A DNA stretch of 64,000 nt, from assembly GCF_900176255.2 (NCBI RefSeq), contig NZ_FXEG02000005.1, forward strand, positions 558,001 through 622,000. The letters are read 5' to 3'. Made by a program: the position numbers and the translations under genes. Below, piece after piece: positions 58,980 to 64,000 of the stretch. Below the pieces are notes generated by a model. The model did not search any database. It was not told the DNA's origin and saw only the letters and a list, made by a program, of their open reading frames with translations. Within the stretch, counting starts at the first letter, position 1; every line of letters starts with the position of its first letter. The DNA is from Mycobacterium ahvazicum. Lineage in GTDB: Bacteria > Actinomycetota > Actinomycetes > Mycobacteriales > Mycobacteriaceae.

Positions 58980-59641
58980 CTTACGAGGACCCTGAGGGAC
59001 CGGCCGGTTCTGCAGGCTCCGGCGACCGCGCGGTGGCTGCCGCAGCCGAACGCGCCAAGGTGACCGCGGCCCGCAACATCCCGGCCTTCGACGATCTGCC
59101 GGTCCCGCCCGACACGGCGAACCTGCGTGAAGGCGCCAACCTCAACGACGCGCTGCTGGCGTTGTTGCCGCTGGTAGGCGTCTGGCGGGGCGAGGGCGAG
59201 GGCCGCGGACCCGATGGCGACTACCGGTTCGGGCAGCAGATCGTGGTCTCCCACGACGGCGGCGACTACCTGAATTGGGAAGCCCGATCCTGGCGCGTGG
59301 ACGGCGACGGCAATTACCAGGAACCCGGCCTGCGCGAGACCGGCTTCTGGCGATTCGTCTTCGACCCCGACGACCTGAGCGAATCCCAGGCCATCGAGCT
59401 GTTGCTGGCACACTCGTCTGGTTACGTCGAACTCTTCTATGGGCGCCCGCGCAACCAGTCGTCGTGGGAGCTGGTGACCGATGCCCTGGCCCGCAGCCGA
59501 TCGGGCGTTCTGGTCGGCGGCGCCAAGCGCCTCTACGGCATCGTCGAAGGCGGCGACCTCGCCTACGTGGAGGAGCGGGTGGACGCCGACGGCGGACTGG
59601 TCCCGCACCTGTCGGCGCGGCTGTCGCGATTCGTCGGCTAG
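58976..59641 (+). CDS. Nitrobindin-family heme protein (Rv0813c-like)
   Basis: A 221-residue beta-barrel of the nitrobindin/FABP-like family. The signature GVWRGEGEGRGPDG near residues 62-75 and the heme-ligand His in VPHLSARLSRF are both present, with RWDYNWEARSW-type strands between. Mycobacterial members bind ferric heme and convert peroxynitrite to nitrate. The N-terminal 30 residues are disordered. Start GTG overlaps the stop of a 32-residue membrane peptide. Equivalent to Rv0813c (226 residues). Confidence 0.87.
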   Translation: MTYEDPEGPAGSAGSGDRAVAAAAERAKVTAARNIPAFDDLPVPPDTANLREGANLNDALLALLPLVGVWRGEGEGRGPDGDYRFGQQIVVSHDGGDYLNWEARSWRVDGDGNYQEPGLRETGFWRFVFDPDDLSESQAIELLLAHSSGYVELFYGRPRNQSSWELVTDALARSRSGVLVGGAKRLYGIVEGGDLAYVEERVDADGGLVPHLSARLSRFVG

Positions 59642-59758
59642 CGGCCCGCTGCTGTTGCCCGACTAGCTAATTCGCACTCGCACCAAACCATTGCCTTCGC
59701 CCAATCTATTGCGTGTACTGTTCGACGTCCGAGCGACCGCGCGAAGGGAGATCGGCGG

Positions 59759-62131
59759 ATGCGTCCCAAGAGGGCACCCTCGCCCATCTTGCGTTGGGCC
59801 GTAACCGCGGTCGGCCTGGTGTTGATCACCTACTTGGCCGTCCTGGATGCGCGCCCGTCGGTCGACGACTCATTTCCAGCCTGGCTGGGGTGGTTCGGCC
59901 GGCCGGGATCGATGCCGACGCTCGCCGTCGTTGTCGTCGTGCTCATTTGGGCGTCGGTGCTGAATTTCCGCTCGGGTAGCCACCGGGTGGTGGGTGTTTC
60001 GTTCACCCTGATTGCAGCCCTGGTCCCGATGACGGCGGTCCTCGGGCTGACTTCCTACTGGGGATGTCACGACGCCAACCATCCGGCCTTCTTCACTCCC
60101 CTGATGGCGACGGCGAGTCTGGTCAAGGGCGGTACCGGGGACTTCTCGGTCGGCGGGAAAACCTGCCCGAGCCCCACGCCCGTCGGCCTGGAACTGGCCC
60201 GGATCGCCGCGCTGTCGGCCATCTTCACCGGATTGGGCGGTGCCGTGGTCGGGGTCTTCCGATCCCAGGTGGACCGGATACGGGCCAACTGGGCCGAATC
60301 CGTTACGGCGGTCGTCGGGATCGACAGTGACACCCCGTCGATGCTCAGCGCCGTCGGGCGCACCTTGGACCGGCGCAGCACCCTGGTCGTCATCACCGGC
60401 GCCAGCGACGACCGCGTGCAGCGGGCCCGCCGCCAAGGCGCCCGGGTGGTGCTGGTGGACTTCAACACCCCGTCGACCCTGGTGTCACTTCGGCTGTGGC
60501 GCCGCCTTTCTCGGCTCTACCTGATAGCACCGGACCCGGCGCTCAACCTGATGTGGCTCGACCTGATCAGCCGCCGGCTCTCCGAAATCGCGCACAAGCA
60601 GCGGTTGCCGCTGATCGTGCGCATGGACGATCCCTGGCTGGCCCAGGCGTGGCGCGCCCAGCAGTTCGGCGGGTCGGACACCCGATGGGCGGCCGACGTG
60701 GTCGGCAAATACGAGGTGACCGCGGGCCGGTTACTCAACAGCATTCTGGCGACCGGGCGGACCAAGCAGGTATTCGTCTGCGGCACTTCGCAATTGACAC
60801 TGGCACTATGCGCCGACCTGACCCAGCGCGCGCTGGAGCGCGACTTCTACACCCCGCCCGGCGCGGTCACGCTGCCCGCGCTGACCCTCGTCGAACGAGA
60901 CGCCGAAGAGTACCTGCGCGATCACGAGTTCCACCGCCAGCAAGCGGGATTCGCCTCCGAGGGCCCGACGATCGACGCGGTTGCCGAGGCCCCGGCGATA
61001 CCGACCATGCTGAAGCTGATCGGCGATGTCGACCCTGCCACCAGCGCGGTCATCTTCGTCGACGCGCATGCCGGAACAACCGCGGCCCGGCTGGCCGCCC
61101 GCTTCCCCGACATGCCCATCTACGCCTCCGACCTGAACACCAGCATCACCGACGACTCGATCCAGGTCGTCGGCCGACTGCAGTCCTACTCGCTGGTGCT
61201 CGACACCCAGGAGGGTCAGGTTCAGGACGCCTGGGAGCGCGCGGCCCGGCTGATCCACGAACGCTATGTCGCCACGATCGACCCGAGCTGGACGCGGGGC
61301 CCCGCATCGGTGCCGTGGGCCGAGCTCAACGAGTTCTACCGCGGGTCCAACCGGCGCCAGGTCCGCAACGCGTTATGGATGGTCGAACAAATCGCGGGTC
61401 ATACCTGGAACACCTGGGGCAGCCCGCCACAACAGCTCTCGGGCAGCGAAATGGCCGAGTTGACGCCGCTGGAACAGCTTGCGCTGATGGGCTTCGACCA
61501 CGATTCCGCGCTGCGGATGGCCCGGGCAGAGCACGAGGACTGGTGTCGCTACTACCGGCGCAACGGCTGGAAATACGGCTCCCCGCGCGATGACTCACGC
61601 AAGATCCACAACAAGCTGGTCGACTGGTCCGCCGTGGAATGCGACCCGGAATTGCTCAACGCCGCGGTGCGCAGTTTGGCGGGAACGCTGTGGAGCCTGC
61701 GGCAGCTGGGCTTCCGGTCGCGTCCGCTGTGGCAGTCCTTCACCCGGGTGGGGACGGTCACCGCCGAGCAACGAAGCGCGCCATGGGCATGGACGTCGGA
61801 CTCCGGGCACCCGATGCGCGCCGACGCGGGCGACTGGGCCATCTCCGAGGACGGCAAGGTCTGGTCGGTGCGTGACGACATTTTCCGGGACACCTACGAG
61901 CCCGCGGGCGACGGGCAGTGGCAACGCAAGGGGCGGGTACAAGCCCGCCCGGCGTATCCGGGCGAAACCATCAACACCCTGGAGGGGCCGACGAGTGCCG
62001 CCGAAGGCGATTGGGTGGTGCGCGGAGCCAGCGGTGAGCAGTGGCCGGTCCCCGGTGACGAGTTCGCCCGGCGCTACGCCGCGTACCGACCGCCCGAAGA
62101 AGCCCATGCCCCAAACGGTGGCGAGGGGTGA
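59759..62131 (+). CDS. RyR-domain membrane protein with two Rossmann (TrkA/RCK-like) regions
   Basis: A 790-residue protein. About four membrane helices (10-30, 52-70, 76-98, 145-165) precede two nucleotide-binding-like regions: near 180-300 (STLVVITGASDDRVQRARRQ and ARVVLVDFN) and near 335-480 (QVFVCGTSQLTLALCADLTQ). A RyR domain follows at about 575-650 (AEHEDWCRYYRRNGWKYGSP, then DDSRKIHNKLVDW). The C-terminal part has two short repeats ending in PGDEF- and DDIF-like motifs. RyR domains in bacteria are predicted to sense nucleotides such as ADP-ribose. It precedes the TIR gene on the same strand by 153 bases. Confidence 0.8.
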   Translation: MRPKRAPSPILRWAVTAVGLVLITYLAVLDARPSVDDSFPAWLGWFGRPGSMPTLAVVVVVLIWASVLNFRSGSHRVVGVSFTLIAALVPMTAVLGLTSYWGCHDANHPAFFTPLMATASLVKGGTGDFSVGGKTCPSPTPVGLELARIAALSAIFTGLGGAVVGVFRSQVDRIRANWAESVTAVVGIDSDTPSMLSAVGRTLDRRSTLVVITGASDDRVQRARRQGARVVLVDFNTPSTLVSLRLWRRLSRLYLIAPDPALNLMWLDLISRRLSEIAHKQRLPLIVRMDDPWLAQAWRAQQFGGSDTRWAADVVGKYEVTAGRLLNSILATGRTKQVFVCGTSQLTLALCADLTQRALERDFYTPPGAVTLPALTLVERDAEEYLRDHEFHRQQAGFASEGPTIDAVAEAPAIPTMLKLIGDVDPATSAVIFVDAHAGTTAARLAARFPDMPIYASDLNTSITDDSIQVVGRLQSYSLVLDTQEGQVQDAWERAARLIHERYVATIDPSWTRGPASVPWAELNEFYRGSNRRQVRNALWMVEQIAGHTWNTWGSPPQQLSGSEMAELTPLEQLALMGFDHDSALRMARAEHEDWCRYYRRNGWKYGSPRDDSRKIHNKLVDWSAVECDPELLNAAVRSLAGTLWSLRQLGFRSRPLWQSFTRVGTVTAEQRSAPWAWTSDSGHPMRADAGDWAISEDGKVWSVRDDIFRDTYEPAGDGQWQRKGRVQARPAYPGETINTLEGPTSAAEGDWVVRGASGEQWPVPGDEFARRYAAYRPPEEAHAPNGGEG

Positions 62132-62284
62132 CCGGTCGTCTGTTTGCGAGTCCGAAATCGCGCTGAAAATTTGCGCATCCTGAAGCGGCCCAACACTGAT
62201 ACGGTATCGGCGCATGTGCGTATGGGTCGCGCAGGCAGGCTTTCGCCCCAGTTGGTTAGCTCCGCTTCACCCTAGGAGAGTGCG

Positions 62285-63811
62285 ATGGCGCTGTTTATCA
62301 GCTACTCGAGCCAAGATCGGTCGACGGTCGACGCCCTGACCACCGCCCTTCGCCGCGGACAGAACCAGGTGTGGTTCGACCAAGAGCTCGGCGGCGGCGA
62401 CTCGTGGTGGGCCAAGATCCTCGAGCAGATCCGCGATTGTGAAGTGTTCATCGTCGCGCTGTCGAGCAACTGGTTGCAATCCAAGCCGAGCCAGGCGGAG
62501 CTGCGCTACGCCCAGGCGCTGGGCCGTCCGATCCTTCCCGTCCGGATCGGTGAAGTCGACAGCATGCGCGTGAATCCCCTTGCCGCATTGCAGATCATCG
62601 ATTACCGCGAACCGACGGTGGACGCCGGCATCCAGTTGGTCACCGCCGTGCACGCGCTTCGCAGCAAGCCCGTGCCGTTGCCCGACCCGCTGCCCGAAGA
62701 GCCCCCGGTGCCGTTCGGCTACATCACCCGGCTGGGGAACACCCTGGCCGAAAAAGAGCTGAGCCCGCAGCAGCAGCTCCAGCTGTTGGTCGAACTGCGC
62801 TCCGGGTTCGACGAGGACGGCGACGACCCCAGCGCCCGCGGCGACATCGCGCAGCTGTTGCGCATGCTGCGCCTGCGGCACGACGTCACCTACCGCACCC
62901 GAAGCGAAATCGACAACGTGCTGGCCGAAATCGAGGCCAAGGACGGTTCGCCCGGAGGCGCCGCCAAGGCCGCGGCTCCGGCTGCTGCCGCTGCGTCGAC
63001 TCCCGCGGCAGCACCCAGCGGCGCGAACGCTGTCACCGTCCCGACCGCGGTGAGCGGCGGCGCGGCCGGCGGCGGCGGATCGAACAAGCGGCTGCTCATC
63101 ATCGGCGGTGCCGCGGGCGCGGTCATCGCCGCGATCGCGATCGTCGTGGTGATGACCACGCAGAGCAGCAAGCCCAAGCCTGCTCCGCAGGCGTCGAACT
63201 CGAATTCGGCTCCGGCCACGCCGAATTCGGCACCCAATCCGGGCTCGGCGAAGCTGGATTCCTTCCTGATCGGCGCCCCTGAAGTCGGCGCCATCGTAGG
63301 TGACCCAACGTTGGTGCCCGGCGAAAAAGTCAGTGGGCTACGCAGCCCGAAGTACACGCTGTCCGATCCCGAGTGCGCCGGCGCTTTCGAGCCCACCATC
63401 GCGGCGGTCTATCAGGACGCCGGCGGATTCACCGCCACGAGCACGCTGGTCGTGCACTCGCCTGGACAGGACCCGCCGCTGCGGATCATCGAGGCCGTCT
63501 CGGAATTCTCGTCGTCCGAGAAGGCGAGCGCGTTCGTCGCGGCATCCGCCGACAAGTGGAAGGCCTGCGCCGGAAAAACGGTGACGGAGAAGCTCAATGG
63601 CAAGAGCTTCGATTACACATTCGCCCAAGTCGACGGGACCGTACCCCGGATCGCGATGCAACGCACCCGTTCGGACAATGCCAAAACCTGCCACCACGTG
63701 CTGCACGCGGAGGGCGCCAACGTCATCGAGGTGAATGTGTGCGGCCCGGATGCCGCGCCGGGCCAAGCCGGCAAGATCGCCGAGCAGATCGCCAAGAAGG
63801 TGGACGACTAA
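62285..63811 (+). CDS. TIR domain-membrane helix-PknH-like sensor fusion protein
   Basis: A 508-residue single-pass receptor. Residues 1-130 are a TIR domain: ALFISYSSQDRSTVDAL, FDQELGGGDSWW, and LSSNWLQSKPSQAELRYAQ with Glu72 where NAD-cleaving TIRs have their catalytic Glu. A helical segment and Ala/Pro linker lead to a membrane helix (270-290). The outer domain resembles the PknH kinase sensor, with SDPECAGAFEP, ADKWKACAGKTV and four Cys (364, 428, 469, 486) suitable for two disulfides. So a kinase-type sensor is joined to a TIR instead of a kinase. Preceded by CTAGGAGAG. Role unknown. Confidence 0.85.
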   Translation: MALFISYSSQDRSTVDALTTALRRGQNQVWFDQELGGGDSWWAKILEQIRDCEVFIVALSSNWLQSKPSQAELRYAQALGRPILPVRIGEVDSMRVNPLAALQIIDYREPTVDAGIQLVTAVHALRSKPVPLPDPLPEEPPVPFGYITRLGNTLAEKELSPQQQLQLLVELRSGFDEDGDDPSARGDIAQLLRMLRLRHDVTYRTRSEIDNVLAEIEAKDGSPGGAAKAAAPAAAAASTPAAAPSGANAVTVPTAVSGGAAGGGGSNKRLLIIGGAAGAVIAAIAIVVVMTTQSSKPKPAPQASNSNSAPATPNSAPNPGSAKLDSFLIGAPEVGAIVGDPTLVPGEKVSGLRSPKYTLSDPECAGAFEPTIAAVYQDAGGFTATSTLVVHSPGQDPPLRIIEAVSEFSSSEKASAFVAASADKWKACAGKTVTEKLNGKSFDYTFAQVDGTVPRIAMQRTRSDNAKTCHHVLHAEGANVIEVNVCGPDAAPGQAGKIAEQIAKKVDD

Positions 63812-63828
63812 AGGCCCAAGACATGGAG

Positions 63829-63879
63829 CGGCCCCCGAGCCATGCTCCCGGTTGGACAGACCGGGAAGCTCGGGGGCCG
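63829..63879 (+). terminator. Strong two-part hairpin after the TIR gene
   Basis: A 12-bp perfect stem (63829-63840 with 63868-63879, CGGCCCCCGAGC) encloses a second 7-bp stem (63846-63852 with 63860-63866). It begins 18 bases after the TIR stop. No U tract follows, as is common for mycobacterial terminators. It may work in both directions because a minus-strand gene ends nearby. Confidence 0.6.
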
Positions 63880-63880
63880 G

Positions 63881-63953
63881 GTGGCTACGTGGAATTCGCC
63901 AGCGCGCGTATATCGCTAGCTCTTCGGAAGCCATGCAGCTAGCGCGTAGCCAC
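63881..63953. other. Structured segment with nested inverted repeats
   Basis: GTGGCTACG (63881-63889) pairs with CGTAGCCAC (63945-63953). Inside, CGCTAGCT pairs with AGCTAGCG, and CTTCGGAAG forms a small hairpin. It lies two bases beyond the stop of a possible minus-strand gene and directly next to the TIR terminator, so it is most simply that gene's terminator, but the nesting is more elaborate than usual. Confidence 0.45.
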
Positions 63954-63954
63954 C

Positions 63955-63999
63955 TCACATGTCCATGAAGCTATCAATTTCGCGGACCACCTCCTTCCT
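63955..63999 (-). CDS. Possible C-terminal end of a gene running off the window
   Basis: The minus strand reads RKEVVREIDSFMDM and then TGA. The codons look natural and a structured terminator-like element follows, so this may be the last 14 residues of a gene starting beyond 64000. Product cannot be told. Confidence 0.35.
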   Translation of the reverse strand, partial: RKEVVREIDSFMDM

Positions 64000-64000
64000 T

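Noticed and set aside
1..64000. CRISPR array, prophage or replication origin
   Set aside because: No regularly spaced identical repeats, phage structural genes, or DnaA-box clusters were seen.

Overview
The window looks like the chromosome of a non-tuberculous Mycobacterium. Base composition is high in GC, GTG and TTG starts are frequent, several genes seem to be transcribed without a leader, and there are many acyl-CoA, P450 and F420-dependent genes. From about 41 kb to 59.6 kb the gene order follows M. tuberculosis Rv0830 back to Rv0813c (methyltransferase, deaminase, DUF2236 protein, TetR, desA1, dus, LCP protein, phoY2, phoT, mshD, glnR, lmeA, thiX, cysA2, sseC2, nitrobindin). All products are inferred from reading the sequence; no database search was run.

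0-20 kb holds acyl-CoA catabolism. An IclR regulator and a KstD-like flavoprotein lead, followed by a divergent two-component pair and a degenerate pyruvate-dehydrogenase E1-alpha homologue. A MeaB-type G protein, a minus-strand operon (CoA ligase, two acyl-CoA dehydrogenases, enoyl-CoA hydratase) and a plus-strand operon (ferredoxin, EthD-like protein, amidohydrolase) come next. The region ends with a minus-strand operon for a two-subunit B12-dependent acyl-CoA mutase with an F420 enzyme and a CoA-transferase. Two divergent promoters here, at 6.3 and 12.05 kb, carry nearly the same palindrome, so the MeaB gene and the acyl-CoA operon are probably one regulon. An SDR gene that has lost its middle precedes an intact amidase.

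20-27 kb holds a methyltransferase, a VanX-type dipeptidase, a secreted protein, a P450-ferredoxin pair with its TetR regulator and two operator copies, a mycofactocin-type SDR, an F420 enzyme and a papain-like lipoprotein. 27-39.4 kb is an accessory oxidative cluster. It contains two paralogous P450 plus alcohol dehydrogenase modules facing away from each other around a TetR gene, a third P450, a luciferase-like F420 enzyme, a LacI regulator and an SDR. It ends at a tRNA cluster (Glu, Asp, Phe on minus; Lys on plus) followed by an IS481-type remnant.

41-59.6 kb is conserved mycobacterial core. It includes a complete pstS-pstC-pstA-phoT operon with a PHO-box-like repeat, mycothiol synthase, GlnR, the mannan-elongation phospholipase LmeA, and a sulfur operon preceded by a polycysteine leader peptide. 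At 59.7-63.8 kb two unusual membrane signalling genes follow: a RyR-domain protein with Rossmann domains, and a TIR domain joined through one membrane helix to a PknH-like extracellular sensor. This pair is the best candidate here for an undescribed system.
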